DNA from: Microbacterium sediminis
GTDB lineage: Bacteria > Actinomycetota > Actinomycetes > Actinomycetales > Microbacteriaceae
Length of the DNA: 64,000 nt
Reading direction: 5' to 3'
NCBI RefSeq assembly: GCF_004564075.1
Contig: NZ_CP038256.1
Span: 1,736,001-1,800,000, forward strand
How positions within the stretch are numbered: the first letter of the stretch is position 1; every line of letters begins with the position of its first letter. The notes below the pieces were generated by a model that was not told the origin of the DNA, made no database searches, and worked only from the letters and a program-made list of their open reading frames with translations. The position numbers and the translations under genes were made by a program. Shown piece after piece: positions 15,814 to 27,258 of this stretch.

Positions 15814-17772
15814 TCAGTGCCGGCGCGAGCGCTCGATCGGGCCGGTGACGGTCGGGAGGCCGCGGGCACCCTCCGGCCGGGCCACGGGGATGCGGGTGCC
15901 CAGCACCTGCGCGACCACGTCGTGGGCGATCTTCGCCGGCGTGAGGCCGGCGTCCTCGAGGATCTCCTCACGCGAGGCGTGGTCGAGGAACGCGTCGGGC
16001 AGGCCGAGCTCGTCCACGGCCGTGTCGATCCCCGCCTCGCGCAGCACCTGGCGCACGCGCGTGCCGATGCCACCCACGCGCAGGCCGTCCTCCAGCGTGA
16101 TCACGAGTCGGTGACGCGCCGAGAGCTCGACGATCGACTCGGGCACCGGCACCACCCACCGCGGGTCGACCACGGTGGCACCGATCCCCTGCGCCTCCAG
16201 GCGCCGCGCCACGTCGAGGCCCAGCTGGGCGAACGGGCCGATGCCCACGATGAGCACGTCCTCGGTGCGCCCGCGCGCGAGCACATCGACGCCGTCGCGC
16301 AGCCGCTCGATCGCGGGGATCGCGTCGGCGACCCCGCCCTTCGGGAAGCGGATCACCGTGGGGGCGTCGTCGATCGCCACCGCCTCGCGCAGCTCCTCGC
16401 GCAGGCGCTCCGCGTCGCGCGGGGCCGCGATCCGGATGGTGGGAACGATGTGCAGCAGAGCCAGATCCCACATGCCGTGATGGCTGGGGCCGTCCGGCCC
16501 GGTGACGCCGGCGCGGTCCAGCACGAAGGTCACGCCCGCGCGGTGCAGGGCGACATCCATGAGCACCTGGTCGAAGGCGCGGTTGAGGAACGTCGAGTAC
16601 AGCGCGACCACGGGGTGCAGGCCACCGTAGGCCAGGCCGGCGGCCGAGGCCACCGCGTGCTGCTCGGCGATGCCGACGTCGTACACGCGGTCGGGGAACC
16701 GCTCGGCGAACGGCCCGAGGCCGGTGGGGCGGAGCATGGCCGCCGTCATCGCGATCACCTCGGGGCGGCTCTCGCCGACCGCCACGAGCTCCTCGGCGAA
16801 GACGTCGGTCCACGACAGCGCGGACGACGACGAGACGGGCTCGCCCGTCTGCGGGTCGATGCGCCCCACGGCGTGGAACTGATCGGCGATGTCGTCGCGG
16901 GCGGGCTGGTAGCCGCGGCCCTTCTCCGTGATCGCGTGCACGATCACGGGGGCGCCATACGACCTGGCCAGCTCGAGCGTCTCGACCATCGCCTTCACGT
17001 CGTGGCCGTCGACCGGCCCGAGGTACTTGATGTCGAGCTGCGAGTAGAGCGCGCGGTTGTTGGTCAGCCGCGACAGGAAGCCGCGCGTGCCGCCGCGCAC
17101 GCCGCGGTACAGCGCGCGGCCCACGCGCCCCAGCAGCCGATCGGCCAGGCGTCCCGACTTCGACTCGAGGTCGCGGTACATCTCGCCCGTGCGCACGCGG
17201 TTGAGGTAGCGCGCCATGCCGCCGATCGTGGGCGCGTAGGAGCGGCCGTTGTCGTTGACGACGATCACGAGGTTGCGATCGTTGTCGTCGGTGATGTTGT
17301 TGAGGGCCTCCCACGTCATGCCGCCCGTGAGGGCGCCGTCGCCCACGACGGCCACGACGTGGCGGTCCGAGCGGCCCGTGCGCGTGAAGGCGCGCGAGAT
17401 GCCGTCGGCCCAGCTGAGCGAGCTCGACGCGTGCGACGACTCGACGACGTCGTGCGGGCTCTCGGAGCGCTGCGGGTAGCCCGCGAGGCCGCCGCGGCTG
17501 CGCAGGTTCTCGAAGTCCTGGCGGCCGGTGAGCAGCTTGTGCACGTACGACTGGTGGCCCGTGTCGAAGATGATCGGGTCGTTGGGTGAATCGAACACCC
17601 GGTGCAGGGCGATCGTCAGCTCGACGACGCCGAGGTTGGGTCCGAGGTGGCCGCCCGTGCGGGCGACGTTCGCGATGAGGAACTCGCGGATCTCCGCGGC
17701 GAGCTGCTCCAGCTGCTCCGTCGACAGGGCGTCGAGGTCGCGCGGACCACTGATTCCCTCGAGAAGACTCAT
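15814..17772 (-). CDS. dxs: 1-deoxy-D-xylulose-5-phosphate synthase
   Basis: A 652-residue transketolase-type enzyme: [16 protein letters not shown] and [11 protein letters not shown] near the N-terminus, the thiamine diphosphate motif [16 protein letters not shown] near residue 143, the catalytic Glu in [10 protein letters not shown] near 367, and a transketolase C-terminal domain. It condenses pyruvate with glyceraldehyde 3-phosphate in the first step of the non-mevalonate isoprenoid pathway. Length is normal. A TAGGCT hexamer 6 bases before the ATG points to leaderless transcription. Confidence 0.96.
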   Translation of the reverse strand: MSLLEGISGPRDLDALSTEQLEQLAAEIREFLIANVARTGGHLGPNLGVVELTIALHRVFDSPNDPIIFDTGHQSYVHKLLTGRQDFENLRSRGGLAGYPQRSESPHDVVESSHASSSLSWADGISRAFTRTGRSDRHVVAVVGDGALTGGMTWEALNNITDDNDRNLVIVVNDNGRSYAPTIGGMARYLNRVRTGEMYRDLESKSGRLADRLLGRVGRALYRGVRGGTRGFLSRLTNNRALYSQLDIKYLGPVDGHDVKAMVETLELARSYGAPVIVHAITEKGRGYQPARDDIADQFHAVGRIDPQTGEPVSSSSALSWTDVFAEELVAVGESRPEVIAMTAAMLRPTGLGPFAERFPDRVYDVGIAEQHAVASAAGLAYGGLHPVVALYSTFLNRAFDQVLMDVALHRAGVTFVLDRAGVTGPDGPSHHGMWDLALLHIVPTIRIAAPRDAERLREELREAVAIDDAPTVIRFPKGGVADAIPAIERLRDGVDVLARGRTEDVLIVGIGPFAQLGLDVARRLEAQGIGATVVDPRWVVPVPESIVELSARHRLVITLEDGLRVGGIGTRVRQVLREAGIDTAVDELGLPDAFLDHASREEILEDAGLTPAKIAHDVVAQVLGTRIPVARPEGARGLPTVTGPIERSRRH

Positions 17773-17778
17773 GCCGAA

Positions 17779-17784
17779 AGCCTA
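17779..17784 (-). promoter_or_regulatory. -10 hexamer of dxs, leaderless type
   Basis: Minus-strand TAGGCT ends 6 bases before the dxs ATG at 17772; no Shine-Dalgarno sequence lies between. Confidence 0.55.
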
Positions 17785-17830
17785 CGCCCGGCACTCTGGA
17801 AAACCCCCGGCGGCCGCCCGGGAACCGCGA

Positions 17831-17864
17831 ACGGCCCCCTCCGCCCGAGGGCGAAGGGGGCCGT
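17831..17864 (-). terminator. Terminator hairpin after acnA
   Basis: ACGGCCCCCT and AGGGGGCCGT form a 10-bp stem with a 14-base loop, 15 bases beyond the acnA stop. Confidence 0.75.
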
Positions 17865-17878
17865 GTCGGCGTGTGCGA

Positions 17879-20755
<2,877 letters not shown>

Positions 20756-20865
20756 CGGTTCCGTCTCCTTCGGGATCGACCGCGGAAATTCCCTCCCATC
20801 CTGCCCCTGTCATGCCCTCACGGCTACCAAGGAGGACCTAACAGCGCGGCTGCGTCGGAAGGGAA

Positions 20866-20889
20866 ATTTATCTTGATATCAAGATAAAT
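20866..20889. promoter_or_regulatory. 24-bp perfect palindrome upstream of acnA
   Basis: The core TTATCTTGATATCAAGATAA is flanked by one more AT and TA step, giving 12-bp perfect arms without a loop. Its size and lack of GC argue for a dimeric repressor site rather than a terminator. MarR-family operators have this form. No regulator gene is adjacent. Confidence 0.65.
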
Positions 20890-20892
20890 CCA

Positions 20893-21639
20893 TTATGCAC
20901 GATCCGCCGAATCGCCGCGCGGGTAGAGGGAGCGGACGGTGAGCCAGGTGACCGCGACGAGCGGCGCGAACAGCGGCAGCCCCATGATGAGCTTGGCGGC
21001 GCCGAGCACCTGCACGTCGCCGGCGAAGTACAGCGGCAGCTGCACGGCCAGGCGCGCGTAGAACAGCGCCGCCCACGCGATCGCGAGCCAGAAGTACACG
21101 CGGCGCTTGCGCCGATCCTCGCGCCACGCGGTGCCCTCGCCCATGAGGAAGCCGCCCGCGAGGCCGATGATCGACCACCCCACCAGCGCCGACACGAGGA
21201 TCGCCGTGCCGTAGACGACGTTGGTGATCAGGCCCGGCAGGAAGTTCTGCTCCCCCTGCCCCGTCAGCAGGGCGAGGGCGGCGGCCACGGCGGCGGCGAT
21301 CAGGCCCCCGAGCGCCGCGGCCGGCGTCGACCGCTGCGCGAACCGCAGGATCGTGAACACCGCGGCCAGGCCCACGGAGGCGACGAGCGAGAGCCACAGC
21401 GGCTCCGGCCAGAAGGTGTAGACGACGAGGAACGCGAGGCTGGGCAGCACCGACTCGAGCACGCCGCGGAATCCGCCCATCGCATGCCACACCACGCGCC
21501 CCGTGCTGGCCTCGGCGGCCGGATCGAGTCCCGCACGGCGCGCCGCCTGGCCGAGCGCCTCGCCGAGCAGCTCGGAGGGCGCCGGTGGCGGCGTCAGGTC
21601 GCGAGAGCCCGACTCGCGCGGCGGCTCGGGCTCGCTCAC
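20893..21639 (-). CDS. DUF3159 multipass membrane protein
   Basis: A 248-residue protein with an N-terminal Pro/Glu-rich tail and six or so hydrophobic helices in three pairs; VVYTFWPEPLWLSLVASVG, GLITNVVYGTAILVSALVGW and RRKRRVYFWLAIAWAALFYARL are typical of DUF3159. Function is unknown. The GTG at 21639 overlaps the stop of DUF3710 in a GTGA junction, so it is the last gene of dut-DUF3710-DUF3159. The 5' end of the longer open frame upstream is a shadow of those genes. Confidence 0.85.
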   Translation of the reverse strand: MSEPEPPRESGSRDLTPPPAPSELLGEALGQAARRAGLDPAAEASTGRVVWHAMGGFRGVLESVLPSLAFLVVYTFWPEPLWLSLVASVGLAAVFTILRFAQRSTPAAALGGLIAAAVAAALALLTGQGEQNFLPGLITNVVYGTAILVSALVGWSIIGLAGGFLMGEGTAWREDRRKRRVYFWLAIAWAALFYARLAVQLPLYFAGDVQVLGAAKLIMGLPLFAPLVAVTWLTVRSLYPRGDSADRA

Positions 21640-22256
21640 GCCGTGCCCGGGGCCTGCGGCATCTTCAGCGGGATGAGATCGCGCGGGGGCATCGGGTTGC
21701 CGCCGCGGACGACCACCAGCGAGCGGAACAGGTCCTCGACCTGCTCGGCCGCCGCCGGGTCGCTCGCCGCCGCGCCGCCGATCACGCCGCGCAGGAACCA
21801 GCGGGGGCCGTCGACGCCGACGAAGCGGGCCAGGCGCATCGACGATCCGCCCGACGCGTCGGCGGTGGGCACCTCGGCGAGCAGCTCGGGGCCGAAGGGG
21901 CCGCCCCGCTCCTCGACGCGGCCGCCCTGCTGACGCACCTGCTCGCGGATCTGCTCGCGCGTCTCGCCCCACAGGCCGGTGGTGCGCGGCGCGGCGAACG
22001 GCTGCACCTGGAGCGTGGATCCCGCGTAGTCCAGGCCGATCGCCACGATGCGCTTGGACTTGTCCTCGACCTCGAGGCGCAGGTTCAGGCCCTCGCGCGG
22101 GAGCACCTTGAGGCCGCCCAGGTCGATGTAGGGGCGCACCGGGTTGGCCTCGGACTCGTCGAAGGGTCCGTTCTGCGCGCGGTCTGCGGGGGCCGACTTG
22201 GCGGTGGGGTCGTATGCGACCTCTTCGGCCTCGATGGCCTCGTTCTCGTCGCTCAC
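21636..22256 (-). CDS. DUF3710 protein
   Basis: A 206-residue soluble acidic protein with YIDLGGLKVLPREGLNLRLE, LQVQPFAAPRTTGLW and ARFVGVDGPRWFLRGVIGG, the conserved blocks of DUF3710. Function is unknown. Both ends overlap neighbours by GTGA junctions (dut upstream, DUF3159 downstream). The fixed linkage to dut across actinobacteria hints at a shared role, but nothing in the sequence shows it. Confidence 0.87.
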   Translation of the reverse strand: MSDENEAIEAEEVAYDPTAKSAPADRAQNGPFDESEANPVRPYIDLGGLKVLPREGLNLRLEVEDKSKRIVAIGLDYAGSTLQVQPFAAPRTTGLWGETREQIREQVRQQGGRVEERGGPFGPELLAEVPTADASGGSSMRLARFVGVDGPRWFLRGVIGGAAASDPAAAEQVEDLFRSLVVVRGGNPMPPRDLIPLKMPQAPGTA

Positions 22257-22705
22257 TTGCTCTCTCCTGTCGACTGGTAGCCGGTCGAGCCGAATCCACC
22301 CTCGCCGCGGCCGCTCTCGGGCAGCTCCTCGACGGGGAGGAAGCGCGCCTGCGGCACGGGCATGACGATGAGCTGCGCGATCCGATCGCCCACCGCCACC
22401 TCGTAGGCCTCGCGGGCGTCGGTGTTCAGCAGCGCGACCTTGATCTCGCCCCGATATCCGGCGTCGATCGTGCCGGGCGCGTTGACGATGGTGATGCCGT
22501 GCTTGGCCGCCAGGCCGCTGCGGGGCACCACGAAGGCGGCGTGACCGGCCGGCAGCGCGATGCGCACGCCGGTACCGACAAGCGCGCGCTCCCCCGGCTC
22601 GAGGCGCACGGCCTCGGCGGCGACCAGATCGGCCCCCGCATCGTCGGGGTGGGCGTACGCCGGGATCACGGGTGCGACAATGGGCACGTCCACGGTTTCG
22701 GTCAC
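22253..22705 (-). CDS. dut: dUTP diphosphatase
   Basis: A 150-residue trimeric dUTPase with all five motifs: DAGADL near residue 22, VPRSGLAAKHGI, the uracil-binding hairpin NAPGTIDAGYRGEIKV with catalytic Asp, DRIAQLIV, and the glycine-rich C-terminal arm RGEGGFGSTG that closes over the substrate. It hydrolyses dUTP to dUMP, keeping uracil out of DNA. The GTG at 22705 is 6 bases after a TACCCT hexamer, so the message may be leaderless. DUF3093 starts divergently only 12 bases away. Confidence 0.96.
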   Translation of the reverse strand: MTETVDVPIVAPVIPAYAHPDDAGADLVAAEAVRLEPGERALVGTGVRIALPAGHAAFVVPRSGLAAKHGITIVNAPGTIDAGYRGEIKVALLNTDAREAYEVAVGDRIAQLIVMPVPQARFLPVEELPESGRGEGGFGSTGYQSTGESK

Positions 22706-22717
22706 CCAACGAGGGTA

Positions 22718-23194
22718 ATGCAGAACACATCCACACCCAGCCGCCCGATCGCCACGTATCGGGAGCGGCTCTCGCCCTCGCTGTGGCTGCTCGGCGGGGC
22801 GGCCGTCGTCGCGCCGATGGCGGCGCTCGTGTTCGTGCAGATCGACCGCGCGCTGTCGCTGGCGATCGGCGTCGTCGTGGCGGTCGCGGTGATCGCCGTT
22901 CTCGTCGGTTCCGCACCCGTCGTCGAGGTCCGCGGCACCACGCTGCGCGCGGGCCGGGCTCACATCGATGCGAGCTACCTCGGCGAGCCGATCCCCCTCA
23001 CCGGCGAGCAGGCGCGCACCGCGCGCGGCCGGGACCTCGACCCGCACGGCTGGTACCTCATCCGCGGCGGCATCGACGGCCTCGTGGTGGTGCCCAACAC
23101 CGACGGCGACGACCCCGTCACGTCGTGGACGATCTCCACGCGCACGCCCGACCGCCTCGCCGCGGCGATCGCCCACGCGCGCCGCGCGTCCTGA
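22718..23194 (+). CDS. DUF3093 membrane protein
   Basis: A 158-residue protein with two hydrophobic helices near residues 20-45 and 46-68, followed by a soluble beta-rich domain: VVEVRGTTLRAGRAHI, HGWYLIRGGIDGLVVVP and DPVTSWTISTRTPDRLAAAI are DUF3093 signatures. Function is unknown. It is divergent from dut with a 12-base gap, so its promoter must lie inside the dut coding region. A bidirectional terminator separates it from DUF4193. Confidence 0.87.
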   Translation: MQNTSTPSRPIATYRERLSPSLWLLGGAAVVAPMAALVFVQIDRALSLAIGVVVAVAVIAVLVGSAPVVEVRGTTLRAGRAHIDASYLGEPIPLTGEQARTARGRDLDPHGWYLIRGGIDGLVVVPNTDGDDPVTSWTISTRTPDRLAAAIAHARRAS

Positions 23195-23215
23195 TCCGTC
23201 GCCCCCGGCACGCGA

Positions 23216-23249
23216 AACGCCCGGTGCCTCCAGGGAGACACCGGGCGTT
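23216..23249. terminator. Bidirectional terminator between DUF3093 and DUF4193
   Basis: AACGCCCGGTG and CACCGGGCGTT make an 11-bp perfect stem with a 12-base loop between the converging genes. Confidence 0.85.
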
Positions 23250-23258
23250 CCGAAGCGA

Positions 23259-23552
23259 TCAGGCTGCGCAGTCCTTGCAGATCGGGCCGTTGGGGCCTTC
23301 CTCGGCGAGCTGCGAGCGGTGCTTCACGAGGAAGCAGTTCATGCAGGTGAACTCGTCTTCCTGCGGCGGGAGGACCACCACGTCGAGCTCGACGTTCGAG
23401 AGGTCGGCGCCGCCGAGCTCGAAGCCGGGGTTGTCGGAGTCCTCGCTGTCAGCCGACCCGGGCTGGGGATTGTTCCGCGCCGCCTTCAGTGCCTCGATCG
23501 ACTCGTTGCTGTCGTCTTCGGACTTGCGAGGGGCGTCGTAGTCGGTTGCCAT
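23259..23552 (-). CDS. DUF4193 zinc-ribbon-like protein
   Basis: A 97-residue acidic protein whose last third carries EDEFTCMNCFLVKHRSQL and GPICKDCAA, two CxxC pairs expected to bind zinc. This matches DUF4193, a small conserved actinobacterial protein of unknown function. It is divergent from sepH across a 223-bp intergenic region that holds both promoters. Confidence 0.9.
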   Translation of the reverse strand: MATDYDAPRKSEDDSNESIEALKAARNNPQPGSADSEDSDNPGFELGGADLSNVELDVVVLPPQEDEFTCMNCFLVKHRSQLAEEGPNGPICKDCAA

Positions 23553-23775
23553 CGGAGGGCGTCACTCTTCTTTCGTGCGTTGTGGGACGTGCCCGCTTGT
23601 CCGGCGGGCGGCGATAGTCTGCACGAGAGTTCCTGAATAAGCAAACGCCTGGCGTGGCGCCCTTCTCGTGCGAATCGCTGCCGGTGAAACCCGCGGCACG
23701 CCCGGTGTATTCCCCCGGTTCCCGCCGGGGCCGTGAAACCATGTGATGCACCGCAGGTCGCGGAAGGAGCACAGC

Positions 23776-24825
23776 ATGGATCAGCTCACGGTCATCGGAT
23801 CGGAGGACGGTGCGATCGTCCTCGCGAACGAATCGGGCCAGCGCTTCACGGTCGCCGTCGACGACGTGCTGCGCTCGGAGATCCGCAAGGCGGGCGCCGT
23901 CTCGCGCCCGGCCCGCCGCACGTCGGCGAGCCCGCGCGAGATCCAGATGCATATCCGGGCCGGCATGTCGGCCGAGGAGGTCGCCGAGCTGCTCGGCGCC
24001 GATCTGGACGACGTCCGCCGCTTCGAGGGTCCCGTCATCGCCGAACGCGAGCACATCGTCAACCAGGCCCTCGCCGTGCCCGTGCTCATCGGCAGCGAGC
24101 TTGACGGCGACCCGAACCCCACGTTCGGGGTGGCCATCCGCGCCAAGCTCGCGGATCTGCACGCCTCGGGCGAGCGCTGGACCAGCTGGAAGGACGAGTC
24201 CGGCTGGGTGATCAAGCTGGAGTTCACGGCGAACGAGGTCGACCACGACGCCCGCTGGTCGTTCGAGCCCCGCCGCAGCGCGCTCGCGCCCCTGAACGGC
24301 GACGCCACGCAGCTGTCGCGGCAGGGTCCGCTGCCCGAGGGCCTCATTCCCCGTCTGCGCGCGCTCGACGTGCCTACGAAGGACGACACCCGCTTCGACA
24401 CCGACGCGTTCGGCCCGCGCCGCCTGCCCGAGCCGGAGCCCGAAGTCCCGGCCGAGGCGCCCGCCGCCACGGTGAGCGCGCTGCGCGGCACCTCGAGCTC
24501 CGAGGCCCGCGACGGCGCGACCCGCCGTGCGCCGGAGGACCGGGCCACGTCGCCGGAGACCGCCGATCTGCTCGAGGCCCTGCGCCGCCGCCGCGGTCAG
24601 CGCGAGGCCGCCCCGATGAGCGACCTCGACGAGAGCGTCGCCCGTCACCCCTCGCGCAACGGCGCGCCGGTCGCCCTGTTCGACGCGATGGACGAGCAGC
24701 CGCCCGTGATCACCGAGGCCCCCGAGCCCGAGCCGGACCCCGAGCCCGAGCAGTCCCGCCGCCGTGGCCGCGCCGCCATGCCGTCCTGGGACGAGATCGT
24801 CTTCGGCGCCCGCAGCGACGACTGA
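23776..24825 (+). CDS. sepH: Septation protein SepH
   Basis: A 349-residue protein: an N-terminal DUF3071-type domain with MDQLTVIGSEDGAIVL and a helix-turn-helix-like stretch near residues 55-90 (IRAGMSAEEVAELLGADLDD), then an acidic Pro/Glu-rich tail ending in AAMPSWDEIVFGARSDD. SepH stimulates FtsZ assembly at division septa in Streptomyces and mycobacteria. GGAAGGAG precedes ATG 23776, chosen over the in-frame ATG at 23743. The conserved C-terminal SWDEIVFG segment is intact. Confidence 0.93.
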   Translation: MDQLTVIGSEDGAIVLANESGQRFTVAVDDVLRSEIRKAGAVSRPARRTSASPREIQMHIRAGMSAEEVAELLGADLDDVRRFEGPVIAEREHIVNQALAVPVLIGSELDGDPNPTFGVAIRAKLADLHASGERWTSWKDESGWVIKLEFTANEVDHDARWSFEPRRSALAPLNGDATQLSRQGPLPEGLIPRLRALDVPTKDDTRFDTDAFGPRRLPEPEPEVPAEAPAATVSALRGTSSSEARDGATRRAPEDRATSPETADLLEALRRRRGQREAAPMSDLDESVARHPSRNGAPVALFDAMDEQPPVITEAPEPEPDPEPEQSRRRGRAAMPSWDEIVFGARSDD

Positions 24826-24844
24826 GGCTCCCCGCTCCGCTCAA

Positions 24845-24991
24845 GGCCTCGACTCCGCGGCTGCGCCGCTCCGCTCGGCCCGTCTCCGCTCCGGCGCTCC
24901 GCGCCTCCGGTCGACGAGCCGTGCCCACCCGGGCTCGTCGAGCGACCGAAGGGAGCCGAGACGGCTCGAGCGAGCGAAGCGAGTCGAGAGC
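24845..24991 (+). repeat. Composite intergenic repeat, copy 1
   Basis: Contains block A (24845-24881), block B (24882-24924), block C (24925-24945) and block D (24968-24991), all present in the same order and orientation at 27259-27529. Block B is identical over 43 bases in both copies. Blocks are rich in imperfect inverted GCTCGTCGAGC/GAGTCGAG elements. Non-coding. Confidence 0.85.
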
Positions 24992-25024
24992 ACCCGCAGC
25001 TTGGCGACCGTCCGCGTCTCGTCG

Positions 25025-26035
25025 CTAGAACGCGATGTGGTTGTAGTTGTCGTACATCAGAAACTCATTCGCCTGCTCTGGCACGATGTAGGCCGTGTAC
25101 CCGGTGAAGGACGAGCCCGGGTACAACGTGGGGCCGTCCGACATCGACGGCATTCCCTCGCCGAAGACGACGTACTCGCTGTGGTAGCCATTGCCCTCGA
25201 TCGTGGCAAGCTCCATGTCCCACTCGGCGATCGACGGTTCGACACCTTCGGGGTCGATCCCAGTCATCGTGAGTTCGACGACGACGTACTTGAATCCCGC
25301 CGGCGCTTCGGAGTTGAACATGTTCCACTCCATCACGGCAGCGTTGGCATTCGCGTTGATGATCCTCGCCGTGAGGCTGTACTTCTCCCCACCGAGGAGA
25401 CCTGTCGCGACGTACGGCTGCGGCATCGGGTCGTCGACCGTGCCTGCGGCCGTCGCCTGCTCCGGCTCCGCGGGCATGGGCTGCTGGGATGGCTCCGCCG
25501 GCTTCGATGGCTCCGGCTCAGCACTCTGCGTCGGTTCGAATTCCGACTTCTCCGTGGACTCCGGCGTCGGAGCCGGCGTTGCGATCGCTGCGGCATCACT
25601 GCTTGCCTCGGACTCGTCTGCACTCCCGGCAGCGGCCTGCTCCTGATCCAGTGAGCCGAAATAGCTGGTGACCGAGAAAGCCAGGACGAGCGCGAGCACA
25701 CCGATCGATGTGCCTGTGGCGGTCAGGGGGATCGACTGCTTGTTGATCAGCGCCAGCACACCCAGCACGACACCGGCAATCGCGACGATCAATCCCAGCC
25801 ACGGGATCCAAAACAGCAGCAATCCGACAATCGCGACGATGAGCGCCGCCAACGCGAGACCCTTCTTGCGAGTCGGGACCCCCTCCGAGGCACTGGGGCC
25901 CTGCGGATACGCAACGAAATGTGACACCGGCGGCACACCCGGCGCAGGATCGTGCCATTCGCGCCCGTCCCAGTACCGGAGCTCATTGTTCGCGTGCGCA
26001 GCGGGATACCAGCCTGCGGGAGGTGTGCCTGACAT
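25025..26035 (-). CDS. DUF2510 membrane protein with DUF4352-like outer domain
   Basis: A 336-residue protein. Residues 5-32 are a DUF2510 module (PAGWYP..LRYWDGREWHDP). Hydrophobic helices lie near 60-78, 80-97 and 104-124. A Ser/Glu/Pro-rich linker, about 125-200, leads to a beta-rich domain (205-336) with YSLTARIINANANA and FKYVVVELTMTG, resembling the DUF4352 fold found on actinobacterial lipoproteins and membrane proteins. Orientation would put that domain outside the cell. Function is unknown. Base composition is visibly less GC-rich than neighbours, and it lies between the two composite repeats beside an insertion sequence, so horizontal gain is likely. Confidence 0.75.
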   Translation of the reverse strand: MSGTPPAGWYPAAHANNELRYWDGREWHDPAPGVPPVSHFVAYPQGPSASEGVPTRKKGLALAALIVAIVGLLLFWIPWLGLIVAIAGVVLGVLALINKQSIPLTATGTSIGVLALVLAFSVTSYFGSLDQEQAAAGSADESEASSDAAAIATPAPTPESTEKSEFEPTQSAEPEPSKPAEPSQQPMPAEPEQATAAGTVDDPMPQPYVATGLLGGEKYSLTARIINANANAAVMEWNMFNSEAPAGFKYVVVELTMTGIDPEGVEPSIAEWDMELATIEGNGYHSEYVVFGEGMPSMSDGPTLYPGSSFTGYTAYIVPEQANEFLMYDNYNHIAF

Positions 26036-26151
26036 GTGTCCTTGGGTTCCTAGGGTAGGCGCGGACAGCGCGGGCCCAGAATACCGACGGTGCGGCCCCA
26101 GAAGGCATGAGCGTTACCCGATGGATACCGGGCGCTGATCCCTTGTGAGGA

Positions 26152-26172
26152 ACGACGCTGCATCCGTCGTTG
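26152..26172. other. Small hairpin left of the insertion sequence
   Basis: AACGACG-n7-CGTCGTT lies between the DUF2510 gene's promoter side and the IS left end. It could end transcription toward the IS; there is no T tract. Confidence 0.35.
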
Positions 26173-26177
26173 GCGTC

Positions 26178-26183
26178 CCTAGC
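26178..26183. repeat. Target-site duplication, left copy (CCTAGC)
   Basis: Six bases identical to 27238-27243 directly outside the other end of the element; fits the NCTAGN target of IS481-family elements. Confidence 0.9.
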
Positions 26184-27237
26184 TGTAGTTCCCCGACACG
26201 TTGTGAACGTGTGAGCTGAGGCGAGGGCCTCCGGGACGATGTGGGTTACCACACTCACTACGTCACAACGGAGGCCCTCGTGACTCACGCTAACGCGCCC
26301 TTGACGCCGGAAGGGCGTCGTCGCCTCGCATCCGCGATCGTCGATGCCGGTTGGACGATCCGGCGGGCAGCGGAACGGTTCAACTGCTCGCCCGCGACCG
26401 CGTCGAAGTGGGCCAAACGCTACGCCGCGGGCGAGCCGCTCACCGACAGGTCGTCACGGCCGGTGTCGTCGCCGCATCAGTTGCCACGGCGCACGGAGCG
26501 GCGGATCATCGCGTTGCGGTTCACCCGCCGTTGGGGGCCTCACCGGATCGCGTATCACCTGCGCCTGGCTCGCTCGACGGTCGGGCGGGTCCTGGCCCGC
26601 TACGGGATGCCGTTGCTCAAGCACCTGGACCGGTTCACCGGACTGCCGGTCCGCAAGCCCAAACCGATCCGTTACGAGGCGTCGCGGCCGGGCGAGCTGG
26701 TCCATGTCGACATCAAGAAGCAGGGGCGCATCCCCGAAGGCGGCGGGCACCGCGCCCTCGGCCGGACAGCAGGCAACCGGGACCGACAGCGCGGTGTCGG
26801 CTACGCGTTTGTCCACAACGCGATCGACGACCACTCCCGGTTGGCGTATTCCGAGATCCTCGATGACGAGCGCAAGGAGACGGCTGCAGCGTTCTGGATC
26901 CGCGCCCGCGCGTTCTTCGCGGATGCGGGGATCACGGTCACCGCGGTGATGACGGACAACGGCGCCTGCTACCGCTCACATGCCTTCCGAGACGCGCTCG
27001 GCGACGGCGTGAAGCACCGGCGGACCCGGCCCTACCGGCCGCAGACGAATGGGAAGGTTGAGCGCCTCAACCGCACCGCCGAAGAGGAATGGGCCTACGC
27101 CCGCTTCTACCCCAACGAAGCCGCCCGCGTCGCCGCGTTCCCGGCCTGGTTGCATCACTACAATCACCACCGACCCCACACCGCCCTCGGCGGCCAGACC
27201 CCGGCCTCACGCGTTCACAACCTCACGGGGAACTACA
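26184..27237 (+). mobile_element. Complete IS481-family insertion sequence
   Basis: A 1054-bp element bounded by 32-bp terminal inverted repeats (26184-26215 and 27206-27237; 28 of 32 positions match; outer bases TGTAGTTCCCCG, inner GTTGTGAACG and GTGAG) and flanked by a 6-bp direct duplication CCTAGC. One transposase gene fills it. Intact ends, intact target duplication and an open transposase frame indicate a recent insertion, probably still mobile. Confidence 0.93.
26222..26280 (+). promoter_or_regulatory. Inverted repeat covering the transposase ribosome site
   Basis: CGAGGGCCTCCG (26222-26233) and CGGAGGCCCTCG (26269-26280) are perfect 12-bp arms. The right arm contains the Shine-Dalgarno CGGAGG and the G of the GTG start, so a transcript reading in from outside would fold and hide the start. 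Confidence 0.6.
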
Positions 27238-27242
27238 CCTAG
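26280..27242 (+). CDS. IS481-family transposase
   Basis: A 320-residue DDE transposase. An N-terminal winged/HTH part (RRAAERFNCSPATASKWAKRY) binds the ends; the catalytic core has VHVDIKKQGR (Asp), MTDNGACYRS (Asp) and the TNGKVERLNRTAEEEWAY block with the final Glu, then HHYNHHRPHTALGGQTP. All three acids are present. GTG 26280 has CGGAGG 5 bases upstream. The right terminal repeat lies inside the coding end, and the stop TAG (27240-27242) is supplied by the CCTAGC target duplication, outside the element. Confidence 0.94.
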   Translation: MTHANAPLTPEGRRRLASAIVDAGWTIRRAAERFNCSPATASKWAKRYAAGEPLTDRSSRPVSSPHQLPRRTERRIIALRFTRRWGPHRIAYHLRLARSTVGRVLARYGMPLLKHLDRFTGLPVRKPKPIRYEASRPGELVHVDIKKQGRIPEGGGHRALGRTAGNRDRQRGVGYAFVHNAIDDHSRLAYSEILDDERKETAAAFWIRARAFFADAGITVTAVMTDNGACYRSHAFRDALGDGVKHRRTRPYRPQTNGKVERLNRTAEEEWAYARFYPNEAARVAAFPAWLHHYNHHRPHTALGGQTPASRVHNLTGNYT

Positions 27243-27243
27243 C
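27238..27243. repeat. Target-site duplication, right copy (CCTAGC)
   Basis: Same six bases as 26178-26183. Its TAG serves as the transposase stop codon. Confidence 0.9.
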
Positions 27244-27258
27244 GGTCGCTGAGGCTTT

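Noticed and set aside
20866..20889. AT-rich palindrome as a terminator of the DUF3159 operon
   Set aside because: No loop, weak AT stem and no T tract; a protein-binding operator is more likely.
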